A DNA stretch of 29,681 nt, taken from positions 1 to 29,681 of the forward strand of contig CAZSYL010000050.1 of assembly GCA_964610745.1 (NCBI GenBank), written 5' to 3'. Below, in pieces: positions 9,425 through 18,079 of this stretch. The DNA comes from SHLQ01 sp964610745 (GTDB taxonomy: Bacteria > Actinomycetota > Acidimicrobiia > Acidimicrobiales > SHLQ01). The notes under the pieces are model-generated. The model was given only the letters and a program-made list of their open reading frames with translations, did not search any database and was not told the origin of the DNA. How positions within the stretch are numbered: the stretch's first letter is position 1; every line of letters begins with the position of its first letter. The translations under genes and the position numbers were made by a program.

Positions 9425-9573
9425 AAGGGGTCGTACCCCTTTGCGGGTGATGGGGTACGACCCTATGTCGCTGGAATGTTGATTTTGCGGAGATTTTGGC
9501 GTCGGACCAGACAAATGTGCGTATTTGTACTCTGACCCCTTTACGCCTAAAGGGGTCAGACCCCTTTGGGGTC
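9425..9573. mobile_element. REP-like element with GGGGTC palindromes
   Basis: Three hairpins lie within 150 bp. The left one pairs GGGTCGTACCCC (9428-9439) with GGGGTACGACCC (9452-9463). The middle one pairs ACAAAT (9511-9516) with ATTTGT (9523-9528). The right one has a perfect 13-bp stem, 9531-9543 with 9548-9560, around loop CGCC. AAAGGGGTC-type palindromes are typical of REP/BIME sequences mobilised by REP-associated tyrosine transposases. No transposase is in the window. The element separates the hydrolase remnant from the intact gene. Confidence 0.65.
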
Positions 9574-9597
9574 GGCGAGACGGTGTTCGGTGTTCGC

Positions 9598-10782
9598 CTA
9601 GGGGAGGCTGCTGACGACTGCTTCGCGGAGGGCGTGTTCTCTCGGGTCGTCGACCTGGTAGTAGTCGAGCTGGTTCATGACGTATGCGAATCCGAGTTTG
9701 CGTTCGGGGTCAGCAAAGCCCAACGAGCCGCCTGCTCCTGGTGTGCCGAACGCTGACGGCGTACCAAATTCGAACCCGGGCCACGGCTTGCAATAGCCGA
9801 GCGAGAAGCGGGTATCGGTGCGTAGCACCAGGTCGTCTCGCCCAAGCGTCGGGTCGTCAGCTGCACCGGACACAGCAGCGAATACTTCGGGTGTGATGCC
9901 GAGGCGCTCGCCTCCGGTGGCGAGTTCGCCATAGGCGGTCGCGATTGCCCGAGCGGTGCCGTGCCCATTCGCCGCAGGAAGTTCGAGACTGCGCATCTCC
10001 GGATTGTTGTAGCGGGCAGGCTTACCAAGCATCGCTGGATTCGCGAATGTGCGGGCCGTCAGGGACTTTGGATTCAGAAACCCTTTGACGAACTCGGTTG
10101 GTTGCTTGGAGATATTGGCGACCATCTTGATCCGGTACCAATCGGCTTGCAGGCGCGCGATCCGTGTGGCCGGAATGTCGTCGGGCAGTCCAATCCAGAA
10201 GTCGATTCCGAGAGGCGCCGCGATCTCGTCCGCGAAATACTGCCCGATCGTGCGCCCATCGGGGTCGGTACGACGAATGAGTTCGGACTCGTACCACCCG
10301 AGACTGATGCCGTGGTAGCCGTGGCGCGTGCCCGGCTCCCACGCCGGCGCTTGTTGGGCCAACGCAACCGACAGACGTTCTGGATCGGCGAGCATCGCCG
10401 CATCGATCTTCGAATCGATTGCGCACAGCCCGGCTTGGTGAGCGAGCAGTCGTCGTACGGTGATGTCGGCCTTGCCGTTCTCGGCAAAGTCCGGCCAATG
10501 GTCGGCGACGAGGTCATCGAGGCCGAACAAGCCATGGGACGCTGCGTGCAGGATGGCCATCGAAGCCACGCCTTTGGTGGTCGAGAACACATTGACGATC
10601 GTGTCGCGCTCCCACAGTCTTTTGGTTCTCGGCTCCGCGTAGCCACCCCATAGATCGACCACGAGTTCGCCACCGACGACAGCGGCACAGGCTGCGCCCA
10701 CTTCTGCTCCGCTCGCAAAGTTCCGTTCGAAGGTCTCCCGAACCGTCTCGAACCCTGGTGCAACCGTTCCGTGGATAGTCAT
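9598..10782 (-). CDS. Serine hydrolase, beta-lactamase/EstB-like (family VIII esterase type)
   Basis: The product is about 394 residues with the class C beta-lactamase fold. The nucleophile motif S-x-x-K is FSTTK (S67, K70), and the second motif tyrosine is Y156 in HGYHG. The C-terminal GGSLGFADPERKLGFAYVMN fits the last active-site strand of family VIII carboxylesterases and D-aminopeptidase-like enzymes. No signal peptide is evident, so it is probably cytosolic. The start chosen is ATG 10782; a GTG lies two codons upstream, and the open frame to 10845 is not convincing. Substrate is unknown, most likely an ester. A second, truncated copy of its 3' end lies downstream. It is divergent from comF across 163 bp. 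Confidence 0.88.
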   Translation of the reverse strand: MTIHGTVAPGFETVRETFERNFASGAEVGAACAAVVGGELVVDLWGGYAEPRTKRLWERDTIVNVFSTTKGVASMAILHAASHGLFGLDDLVADHWPDFAENGKADITVRRLLAHQAGLCAIDSKIDAAMLADPERLSVALAQQAPAWEPGTRHGYHGISLGWYESELIRRTDPDGRTIGQYFADEIAAPLGIDFWIGLPDDIPATRIARLQADWYRIKMVANISKQPTEFVKGFLNPKSLTARTFANPAMLGKPARYNNPEMRSLELPAANGHGTARAIATAYGELATGGERLGITPEVFAAVSGAADDPTLGRDDLVLRTDTRFSLGYCKPWPGFEFGTPSAFGTPGAGGSLGFADPERKLGFAYVMNQLDYYQVDDPREHALREAVVSSLP

Positions 10783-10945
10783 ACTCACACCATTGCAGAG
10801 TCGGAGCAGCGTTGAACACACGAGTTGTGACAAGTGGCCCAGCACGGCACATCGCTTTTACGCGAGGATGTCAGTCGCCGGCCAAATGTGGTCGTTGAGC
10901 GGGGTCAGAAAAGGGTTGTCAGTGGCGGGTCATATAGTTCCGAGT

Positions 10946-11566
10946 ATGTGGTTGCTCGACAGTAGGTGTTCGGTTTGTCACGGACCGGCAAACGGCATTT
11001 GCGCGGTGTGTGTCGAGGCCCTCGTGCCGGCCACCGTTCCTCCTTTACTCGGTCTTGCTGGCTCGACCGTTCTCTGTAGCTATGAAGGAATCGGCGCCGA
11101 CCTCGTGTGCTCGATTAAGTACCACAATCGCCGTCAGGGCCTCAGCGCCCTGATGACCGCCCTCGCCGACTCGGTGTCTGGTGAGTTCGATGCGATCGTC
11201 GCCGTGCCTGCTCACGCGCAGCGCCGTCGCGAGCGTGGCTATCACATTCCAGATCTCATGGCATCGAGGTTGTCCAAACGATTGCGCGTTCCGGTCATTG
11301 CGCCCCTGAGCCGGGTCGACAGCGGCTCCCAGCAGGGCCGTAACCGTCAAGAGCGTCAGGCGGTCGAGTTCCGTTCCTCGACGATGGTCCCCGAAAGGCT
11401 CCTGCTCGTCGACGACGTTGTCACCACGGGGGCAACGGCCGTCGCGTGCGGTCTAGCGCTTGGCCTTTCCGGAGCTCGTCACGTTGAACTTATTGCTCTG
11501 GCAGCGACGCCTCCGGGCAAAAAGCAGGAACGATCTGCGAAAGATCTCGTCGTTCCTATCCGATAG
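10946..11566 (+). CDS. comF: ComF family phosphoribosyltransferase-like protein
   Basis: This 206-residue ComF/GntX-type protein has an N-terminal four-cysteine zinc finger (C8, C11, C19, C22). A type I PRTase domain follows, with the PRPP loop LLLVDDVVTTGAT (152-164). ComF proteins are linked to uptake or processing of single-stranded DNA during transformation; in actinobacteria the role is unproven. ATG 10946 was chosen because family members begin just before the first cysteines. An in-frame ATG at 10868, directly after GAGG, is an alternative. The gene precedes hpf and secA, an arrangement shared with mycobacteria (comF-like Rv3242c, Rv3241c, secA1). Confidence 0.88.
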   Translation: MWLLDSRCSVCHGPANGICAVCVEALVPATVPPLLGLAGSTVLCSYEGIGADLVCSIKYHNRRQGLSALMTALADSVSGEFDAIVAVPAHAQRRRERGYHIPDLMASRLSKRLRVPVIAPLSRVDSGSQQGRNRQERQAVEFRSSTMVPERLLLVDDVVTTGATAVACGLALGLSGARHVELIALAATPPGKKQERSAKDLVVPIR

Positions 11567-11657
11567 TTATTTGGACAACCTTTTCTCGTTATTACACCTG
11601 TTGAGGTAGCGTCAAAGGACAGATAGTCCAACCAATAGATACTTGGAGGTTTTGCCC

Positions 11658-12215
11658 ATGCAGGTAAACATCAGCTCCCGTCGGACCGTGGTAAGCGATC
11701 GATTGCAGGAGCTGACACGCTCCAAGATCAGTCGTTTGGACAAGTATGTGCCCGGTCTAGAACGCGCTGATGTTCACTTCTGTGAGGAGCGAAATCCCCG
11801 AATCTCCGACAAAGAGATTTGTGAGGTAACGGTCGAGGGTCACGGTCACCACGTCCGAACAAAGGTGACCGCACCGGACCCGTACACCGCCATCGATCTG
11901 GCAACCGAGAAGCTGGAACGTCAGTTCCTCAAGCTGAAGACCAAGTTGCATCGTCATGAGGCCAATGGCGAAGAGACCATTCGCCTCGAACCGCTTCCAA
12001 TCTCTGGTGATATCCCAGAGCCCGAAGAAGAGAACGTCTCAAAGATCGTCAAAAAGAAGCAGTTCATCATCGATCCAATGACCGCGGATGAAGCGGTTCT
12101 CCAGATGGAGTTGCTCGGACACGATTTCTTCCTCTTCACCAACAGTGAGACCAACCATTCCGCTGTGGTGTACCTGCGTGACGACGGCGATGTTGGCCTG
12201 ATCGACGCGTCGTAG
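11658..12215 (+). CDS. hpf: Ribosome hibernation-promoting factor, long form
   Basis: This is a 185-residue long HPF. Residues 1-100 form the S30AE/RaiA-type domain that binds the 30S decoding centre. After an acidic linker, residues 128-185 form the C-terminal dimerisation domain (QFIIDPMTADEAVLQMELLGHDFF), which pairs ribosomes into 100S dimers. The start is ATG 11658 with GGAGG at 11645-11649, 8 nt upstream; the open frame begins earlier at a TTG that overlaps the Shine-Dalgarno. It is preceded by 91 bp after comF, including TTGGAC at 11571-11576, a possible -35 without a convincing -10. Two hairpins follow before secA. Confidence 0.96.
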   Translation: MQVNISSRRTVVSDRLQELTRSKISRLDKYVPGLERADVHFCEERNPRISDKEICEVTVEGHGHHVRTKVTAPDPYTAIDLATEKLERQFLKLKTKLHRHEANGEETIRLEPLPISGDIPEPEEENVSKIVKKKQFIIDPMTADEAVLQMELLGHDFFLFTNSETNHSAVVYLRDDGDVGLIDAS

Positions 12216-12257
12216 TGCGAGGGTTCCGGTAGGGGACTGCTGCTCCGTGAAATAGAT

Positions 12258-12288
12258 CTTCAACGGCCGGTGTTGCTGGCCGTTGAAG
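12258..12288 (+). terminator. Strong hairpin between hpf and secA
   Basis: CTTCAACGGCC (12258-12268) pairs perfectly with GGCCGTTGAAG (12278-12288) around a 9-nt loop. It lies 43 bp after the hpf stop. No T-tract follows, so either a non-canonical terminator or an RNA leader element of secA is possible. Confidence 0.55.
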
Positions 12289-12306
12289 GTCGCGCCTTCA
12301 AACACG

Positions 12307-12328
12307 GCATGGGCGAACCGGCCCATGC
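12307..12328 (+). promoter_or_regulatory. Second hairpin in the secA leader
   Basis: GCATGGGC (12307-12314) pairs perfectly with GCCCATGC (12321-12328) around a 6-nt loop. It lies 18 bp after the first hairpin and 83 bp before the secA start. Together they form a two-hairpin leader or a terminator pair. Confidence 0.45.
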
Positions 12329-12411
12329 ACTCAGAACATGTCGTGAACACCCGATCATTACCTAGTACTGCCAAAGGTACTGAAGCGTCCCGGGACTACG
12401 ATGAGGACAGT

Positions 12412-15204
12412 ATGAGCGTATTCAAAAAGGTACTCCGAAGCGGTGAAGGCAAGAAGCTCCGTGCGCTGGAAGCGATCGTCCCAGATGTCAACGCGCTCGA
12501 ACCCGAGTTTCAGGCACTTTCTGACGAAGCGCTGCAGGCCAAGACCACCGAATTCCGCGAGCGCCTCGACAACGGCGCGACCCTCGATGATCTGCTGATC
12601 GAGGCTTTCGCTGCTACTCGTGAAGCATCGATTCGTACCCTCGGCATGCGCCACTACGACGTGCAGCTCATGGGCGGCCTCGCGCTGCATCTCGGTTGGG
12701 TTGCTGAGATGCGCACTGGCGAAGGCAAGACGCTCGTCTCGACGCTGGCTGCGTACCTGAACGGCCTGAGCGGCCAAGGCATGCACCTGGTGACGGTCAA
12801 CGACTACCTCGCTGCGCGAGACAAAGAGAACATGGGTCGCCTCCACGAATGGATGGGCCTAACCGTCGGACTCATCATTCCGGGCAACCGAAACAGCGAC
12901 TTCAAGCGGGCCCAGTACGCAGCTGACATCACCTACGGAACCAACAACGAGTTCGGCTTCGATTATTTGCGCGACAACATGGCAATGACCGCGGCTGCCC
13001 GCGTCCAGCGCGAGTACACCTACTGCATTGTCGACGAGATCGACTCGATCCTCATCGATGAAGCCCGAACACCGCTGATTATCTCCGGACGAGTGGCTGA
13101 CGCTGCCCAGATCTATTACCGCTTCGCCAGCATTGCCCGTTCTCTTCAGCGAGACGTCGATTACGACGTCGATGAAGAGAAGCGCATCGTTGCACCCACT
13201 GAAGAAGGCGTCTTTGCGGTCGAAGAGGCGCTCGGTATCGAGAATCTCTACGACCCGGCTTCAGCGAACGCCAACTTTGTTCACCAGCTCCTGGTGGCCC
13301 TCAAGGCAAAGGAGCTCTACAAGCGCGACAAGGAATACCTCGTCGATGGTGGCGAAGTGAAGATCGTCGACGAGTTCACTGGTCGCGTTCTCGATGGACG
13401 TCGCTGGTCCGATGGCCTTCACCAGGCAGTGGAAGCCAAAGAAGGCGTCAAGATCAAAGAAGAGAATCAAACCCTTGCGACCGTGACGCTGCAGAACTAC
13501 TACCGCCAGTACGAGAAGCTCGCGGGTATGACCGGTACGGCGCAAACCGAAGCCGCCGAGCTCGCGGCAACCTACGGCCTTCAGGTAGCCCAAATTCCAA
13601 CGAACCTGCCGGTGATTCGCGACGACGAGGCCGACCTCATCTTCAAGAGTGAAGACGGCAAGTTCAACGCGGTCGCCGACGACATTGAAGAGCGAACCAA
13701 GACCGGTCAGCCGGTCCTTGTCGGTACGGTCTCGGTCGAAAAGTCCGAGAAGCTCGGCCGTTTGCTCGACCAGCGCGGCATTAAGCACACCGTTTTGAAC
13801 GCCAAGCAGCACACCCGGGAAGGCCACGTGGTGGCTCAGGCTGGGCGTCTCCATGGGGTCACCGTGGCGACAAACATGGCTGGCCGTGGCGTCGATATCA
13901 AGCTTGGTGGCGACCCCGAGGGATTGGCCGAACGCGACATTCGAGCTGATGTGGACGCCGAAGGCGAGGCGCTCGTACCGGGATCTGTCGAGTACGAGGC
14001 TCGATACCAAGAGCTGCTCGCTAATTACACCGAGCAGTGCGATGCCGAAGGAGACCGAGTGCTCGAGCTCGGTGGGCTGTACGTGCTTGGGACAGAGCGC
14101 CACGAATCCCGGCGCATCGATAACCAGTTGCGAGGCCGTTCCGGGCGTCAGGGTGATCCTGGCGAGAGCCGTTTTTATCTTTCACTCGAAGATGAGCTGA
14201 TGCGGTTGTTTGCAACCGGCGCTATGAGCTATGTGATGGATCGCGCCCTTCCTGAAGATGTGCCGATCGAAGCCAAGATGGTTACAAAGGCGATCGAACG
14301 CGCACAGAACACCGTCGAGGCCAAGAATGCAGAGGCCCGAAAGAACGTCCTCCAGTACGACGAGGTCATGAACGAGCAGCGTCTCGTCATCTACCGTCGA
14401 CGCCGCGGCATCCTCGAAGGCGAAGACCTCCGCGACGATACCGTCGAGGCGATAACCAAGCTGATCGACAACCTCGTTCACACCCACGCCAGCAGCGCAG
14501 CGCCAGACGAATGGGACCTCGAAACGCTCGAAGCAGAGGTGCAGGGCTACTGGCCGACCGAATTGAATGCCGAGAAGTTTGCCGAAGAAGCAGATCCGGT
14601 CTCGTTGACCGACACCCTCCTCGAAGATGCGATCGCTCGCTACGAGGGTCGTGAAGAAGAGGTCGGGGTCGACATCATGCGCCAGGTCGAGCGCCAGGTC
14701 ATGCTGCGTCTGATCGACCAGCGTTGGCGCGACCATCTCCACGCAATGGATCACCTGCGACAGGGCATCCATTTGCGGGCAATGGGTCAGAAGGATCCAG
14801 TAACCGAGTGGCAGCGCGAAGGTTTCGACATGTTTGGCCAGATGCTCGAAGGCATCGACTTTGAGTACGTTCGCTACGTCACCCACGTCGAGGTCAAGGA
14901 GAAGGAACCCGAGGCCACCGCCGAGGATTCAGCTCCGAAGGTCATCGAAGCGCCGATCGAGCGCAAGGATGCGTCGGTTCAGCCTCAACCAGCTGCAGGC
15001 TCGACAAAAGCAAAGAGTGCGTCCAGGACGACGACGAAGCGCAAGAATTCGGCCATTCCTGAGAGCAACGGCCAGGCCAAGGTCGAGAAGAAAGCCACCG
15101 CGCCAGCAACTCCAAAGGTGAACGACGAGTTTGAGAATGTTGGACGCAACGCGCCATGTCCATGCGGAAGCGGTAGTAAGTTCAAGCATTGCCACGGGCG
15201 CTAG
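12412..15204 (+). CDS. secA: Preprotein translocase ATPase SecA
   Basis: This is the 930-residue SecA motor that drives proteins through SecYEG. Walker A is GEGKT (103-107) and the DEAD-like Walker B is DEID (208-211), followed by the SecA signature around DEARTPLIISG. The GRSGRQGDPG arginine-finger region is present. The C-terminus carries a charged linker and a SEC-C zinc motif, with C916, C918, C927 and H928. Start: ATG 12412 with GAGGA at 12403-12407 gives the standard MSVFKKVLRSGEGKK N-terminus. The reading frame stays open upstream to 12283, but that extension covers the leader hairpins and looks non-coding. It is SecA1-type by completeness and synteny. prfB starts 18 bp after the stop. 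Confidence 0.98.
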   Translation: MSVFKKVLRSGEGKKLRALEAIVPDVNALEPEFQALSDEALQAKTTEFRERLDNGATLDDLLIEAFAATREASIRTLGMRHYDVQLMGGLALHLGWVAEMRTGEGKTLVSTLAAYLNGLSGQGMHLVTVNDYLAARDKENMGRLHEWMGLTVGLIIPGNRNSDFKRAQYAADITYGTNNEFGFDYLRDNMAMTAAARVQREYTYCIVDEIDSILIDEARTPLIISGRVADAAQIYYRFASIARSLQRDVDYDVDEEKRIVAPTEEGVFAVEEALGIENLYDPASANANFVHQLLVALKAKELYKRDKEYLVDGGEVKIVDEFTGRVLDGRRWSDGLHQAVEAKEGVKIKEENQTLATVTLQNYYRQYEKLAGMTGTAQTEAAELAATYGLQVAQIPTNLPVIRDDEADLIFKSEDGKFNAVADDIEERTKTGQPVLVGTVSVEKSEKLGRLLDQRGIKHTVLNAKQHTREGHVVAQAGRLHGVTVATNMAGRGVDIKLGGDPEGLAERDIRADVDAEGEALVPGSVEYEARYQELLANYTEQCDAEGDRVLELGGLYVLGTERHESRRIDNQLRGRSGRQGDPGESRFYLSLEDELMRLFATGAMSYVMDRALPEDVPIEAKMVTKAIERAQNTVEAKNAEARKNVLQYDEVMNEQRLVIYRRRRGILEGEDLRDDTVEAITKLIDNLVHTHASSAAPDEWDLETLEAEVQGYWPTELNAEKFAEEADPVSLTDTLLEDAIARYEGREEEVGVDIMRQVERQVMLRLIDQRWRDHLHAMDHLRQGIHLRAMGQKDPVTEWQREGFDMFGQMLEGIDFEYVRYVTHVEVKEKEPEATAEDSAPKVIEAPIERKDASVQPQPAAGSTKAKSASRTTTKRKNSAIPESNGQAKVEKKATAPATPKVNDEFENVGRNAPCPCGSGSKFKHCHGR

Positions 15205-15222
15205 CCCAGCCGCAATCGACTC

Positions 15223-16338
15223 ATGCAGGATTACTCCGATACTTTCGCCGCGCTCCGAGCGCGCCTCGATGAGGCTGCCGGCTATCTGCGGATAGACGAA
15301 CAGCGCGCTCGCCAGCCTCAGCTCGAGGCCGAGATGTCGCGCCCTGACCTGTGGGACGACGCAAACGCTGCCCGATTAGTGCAAACAGAGCTGTCTTCGG
15401 TCAACGACGACATTGCCCTGTTCGAGGGCTTGTTCGAACAGATCGAAGAAGCCGAAACACTCGCAGAAATGGCCGCCGAAGAGCCCGACGAGTCTCTCCC
15501 CGAGGAGATTGACGGGATCGTCAGTGCCATGTCGGGCTCGCTCGACGCCCTCGAGCTACGGGCACTGTTCGTTGGTGAGTTCGACGAACGCGATGCGGTG
15601 TGTCAGATCAAGAGTGGCGAAGGTGGCACCGATGCTCAGGACTGGGCTGAGATGTTGCTGCGCATGTATCAGCGTTGGGCCGATGCCCGCGGGTTCGACT
15701 ACGAACTTCTTTACGCCTCCGATGGCACCGAAGCCGGCATATCGTCGGCCGAATTCATGATCAAAGGACGCCACGCGTACGGCCTGCTCCAGGGCGAACA
15801 CGGTGTCCATCGACTGGTTCGGATCTCGCCGTTCAACAATGAAGGTAAGCGCCAGACGGCGTTTGCTGCCATGGCGGTTACGCCGTTCTTTGAAGAGATG
15901 ACCAAAGAGATCGACATCGACGAGAAGGATCTGCGCATCGATACGTTCCGTTCCTCGGGCGCTGGCGGCCAGCACGTCAACGTCACCGATTCGGCCGTTC
16001 GCATCACGCACATTCCGACCGGAACGGTGACGAGTTGCCAGAACGAACGTAGCCAGCATCAGAACAAGGACAAGGCCATGGCGATGATGGCGGCCAAACT
16101 TCTTGAGCTCGAACGACAGAAGCGAGACGCCGAAATCGCCGCGATCAGTGGCGAAAACAGCAATGTTGGCTTCGGATCTCAGATCCGTTCATATGTGCTT
16201 CAGCCATATCAAATGGTGAAGGACCTCCGCACGGAGCATGAAACGGGTAATGTTGATGCTGTCTTGGGCGGTAACCTCGACCCCTTCGTGGAGTCCTACC
16301 TGCGTTGGAATCGCGCTGAAGCGGAGCCCCCCAAATGA
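15223..16338 (+). CDS. prfB: Peptide chain release factor 2
   Basis: This is a 371-residue release factor that reads UGA and UAA stop codons and triggers peptidyl-tRNA hydrolysis. The stop-codon tripeptide SPF is at 202-204, which marks RF2 rather than RF1. The catalytic GGQ is at 248-250, followed by HVNVTDSAVRITH. The frame is continuous, so the programmed +1 frameshift found in many prfB genes is absent. The gene follows secA by 18 bp and its stop overlaps the ftsE start (ATGA), so prfB-ftsE-ftsX are translationally coupled, as often seen in Actinobacteria. Confidence 0.97.
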   Translation: MQDYSDTFAALRARLDEAAGYLRIDEQRARQPQLEAEMSRPDLWDDANAARLVQTELSSVNDDIALFEGLFEQIEEAETLAEMAAEEPDESLPEEIDGIVSAMSGSLDALELRALFVGEFDERDAVCQIKSGEGGTDAQDWAEMLLRMYQRWADARGFDYELLYASDGTEAGISSAEFMIKGRHAYGLLQGEHGVHRLVRISPFNNEGKRQTAFAAMAVTPFFEEMTKEIDIDEKDLRIDTFRSSGAGGQHVNVTDSAVRITHIPTGTVTSCQNERSQHQNKDKAMAMMAAKLLELERQKRDAEIAAISGENSNVGFGSQIRSYVLQPYQMVKDLRTEHETGNVDAVLGGNLDPFVESYLRWNRAEAEPPK

Positions 16339-17012
16339 TCCGTCTGGAAAATGTAAGCAAGGAGTACAGCGCGGATTCGCCTGCACTCATTAACGCGTCT
16401 GCCGAGATCGAGAAGGGTGAGTTCGTCTTTCTCGTCGGCCAGTCCGGTTCGGGTAAGTCCACATTTATCCGATTGCTCAACCGTGAAGAAAAGCCAACAA
16501 CCGGCAAGGTGTTTGTTGCAGGCAAGGACATCGTCGATCTGTCCAGTTGGAAGGTGCCCTTTCTGCGGCGCAATATCGGCTGCATCTTCCAAGATTTCCG
16601 GCTGCTCCCAAAACGCACAGTTGCCGACAACGTCGCCTTCGCCCTCGAAGTTATTGGGCGGCCAAAGAGCGTGATCGATCAGCAGGTCCCCGCAATTCTC
16701 GACCTGGTTGGGCTGTCGGAGAAGTCCCACCGACTTCCCGACGAACTCTCCGGTGGCGAACAGCAGCGAGTTTCGATCGCGAGGGCATTTGTCAACCGTC
16801 CCCTGATCCTCCTCGCCGACGAGCCGACCGGAAACCTTGACCCGGACACGGCCGTTGGAATTATGCGCCTGTTGGATCGAATCAACCGCACCGGAACGAC
16901 TGTCGTGATGGCGACCCATGACCGCGGTATCGTCGACACCATGCGCCGCCGAGTAATCGAACTGGCCGATGGCCAAATCGTGCGTGACCAATCTGGAGGT
17001 CAATACCGATGA
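16335..17012 (+). CDS. ftsE: Cell division ATP-binding protein FtsE
   Basis: This is a 225-residue ABC ATPase. Walker A is GQSGSGKST (35-43), the signature is LSGGEQQ (138-144), and Walker B is LILLADEP (157-164). H-loop MATHD follows. With FtsX it forms the FtsEX complex at the septum, which uses ATP to activate peptidoglycan hydrolases through an extracellular loop of FtsX. The gene overlaps prfB and ftsX by 4 bp each. No unusual residues are seen. Confidence 0.97.
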   Translation: MIRLENVSKEYSADSPALINASAEIEKGEFVFLVGQSGSGKSTFIRLLNREEKPTTGKVFVAGKDIVDLSSWKVPFLRRNIGCIFQDFRLLPKRTVADNVAFALEVIGRPKSVIDQQVPAILDLVGLSEKSHRLPDELSGGEQQRVSIARAFVNRPLILLADEPTGNLDPDTAVGIMRLLDRINRTGTTVVMATHDRGIVDTMRRRVIELADGQIVRDQSGGQYR

Positions 17013-17911
17013 TCGGAAAAGTTCGCTTTTTGCTCGGCGAGACCGGCCAGAACATCTGGCGCAACGTCGCACTCACTCTCGCATCCATTCTTGTCGCCGC
17101 CGTCTCACTGACGCTCTTCGGAGCTAGCCAATTGGTGGCTCGAGGTGTGGACAACGCCACAGCCCGCTGGGAAGGCGGCATCGAGTTCGTGGTCTTCATG
17201 AAGGCCGATGCCGAACAGGGTGAGCTCGACGCCGTCGAAACGCTGCTCATCGATAGTCAGGGCAGCGGCATCGACGAGTGGACTTTTGTGTCGAAGGAGC
17301 AGACCTTCGAAGAGTTCCGCGAGTTCTTCGCTGAGGATCCGCAGCTTCTCGAGACGATCTCTCCCGAGACGATGCCTCCGAGCTTCCGTATCCGACCGAC
17401 CGACGTTGACGCGGGAGCAGTGGAGGCGCTCGGCCAAACCTTCGAAACCAAACCAGGGGTGAGAACTGTCGTTTTCGCTACCGAGGTCATTCGTGAGATT
17501 CAGGACAACGCCCAAAAGATAAGCACGATCATGCTGTGGGTCGGAGTTGTTTTGCTCCTGGCTTCCGCGATCGTGATTCTGACCACGCTCAGCATCGCGA
17601 TCGCGTCCAGACGCAACGAGATCGAGATTATGAAGTTAGTGGGGGCATCGAACTGGTTCATTCGAATACCGTTCATGATCGAAGGGCTGTTCCAAGGGGT
17701 GATCGGGGCGTTGCTTGCATTGCCGCTGCTCGCGTTCGCCCGGACCTATGTGATCGAAGAGTTCTCCGAATCGGACAACCTTCGTCTACTCGAAGGCTTC
17801 CGGGTGACCGATGGAGAGTTCCTCACGATCTCTATCTACGCGCTCGTCATCGGTACCGCAGTTGCCACGGTCGGCTCTATCTTCGCCGTTAGCCGCTATC
17901 TCGACGTCTGA
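17009..17911 (+). CDS. ftsX: Cell division membrane protein FtsX
   Basis: This is the 300-residue partner of FtsE with the usual FtsX topology. The first membrane helix is at about 20-40. A large extracytoplasmic domain (about 45-165) follows, which recruits hydrolases of the RipC type in mycobacteria. Three more helices are at about 172-198, 222-244 and 270-294. The cytoplasmic RRNEIEIMKLVGAS after the second helix is the conserved coupling region to the ATPase. ATG overlaps the ftsE stop. smpB commonly follows ftsX in Actinobacteria, but the sequence here enters an intergenic repeat and a scaffold gap, so its absence cannot be concluded. Confidence 0.96.
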   Translation: MIGKVRFLLGETGQNIWRNVALTLASILVAAVSLTLFGASQLVARGVDNATARWEGGIEFVVFMKADAEQGELDAVETLLIDSQGSGIDEWTFVSKEQTFEEFREFFAEDPQLLETISPETMPPSFRIRPTDVDAGAVEALGQTFETKPGVRTVVFATEVIREIQDNAQKISTIMLWVGVVLLLASAIVILTTLSIAIASRRNEIEIMKLVGASNWFIRIPFMIEGLFQGVIGALLALPLLAFARTYVIEEFSESDNLRLLEGFRVTDGEFLTISIYALVIGTAVATVGSIFAVSRYLDV

Positions 17912-17912
17912 G

Positions 17913-18079
17913 TTTCCCGGGCTGCGCCCTCCAGCGGTCGCAATCCGANNNNNNNNNNNNNNNNNNNNNNNNNNNNNNNNNNNNNNNNNNNNNNNNNNNN
18001 NNNNNNNNNNNNNNNNNNNNNNNNNNNNNNNNNNNNNNNNNNNNNNNNCCTGACGGCTTGGCAGGAGGCCGGGCGCGTT
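17913..18079. repeat. Intergenic palindromic repeat, copy 2 (after ftsX), split by gap
   Basis: The left part (17913-17948) matches copy 1 closely: TTTCCCGG, then a GGGC-TGC-GCCC hairpin, then CCTCCAGC and GTCGCAATCCGA. After the N run, GGAGGCCGGGCGCGTT (18064-18079) matches the right end of copy 1. The assembly gap therefore falls inside the repeat. It begins 1 bp after the ftsX stop. Confidence 0.65.
17949..18048. other. Scaffold gap (100 N)
   Basis: Exactly 100 N; true length unknown. It lies within the second copy of the intergenic repeat, so genes could be missing here, smpB among them. Confidence 0.99.

Noticed and set aside
12283..12411. N-terminal extension of SecA
   Set aside because: The canonical MSVFKK start has a Shine-Dalgarno, and the extension covers a hairpin leader and resembles no SecA N-terminus.
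15223..15400. Programmed +1 frameshift in prfB
   Set aside because: The frame is continuous from the ATG with no internal stop near codon 26.
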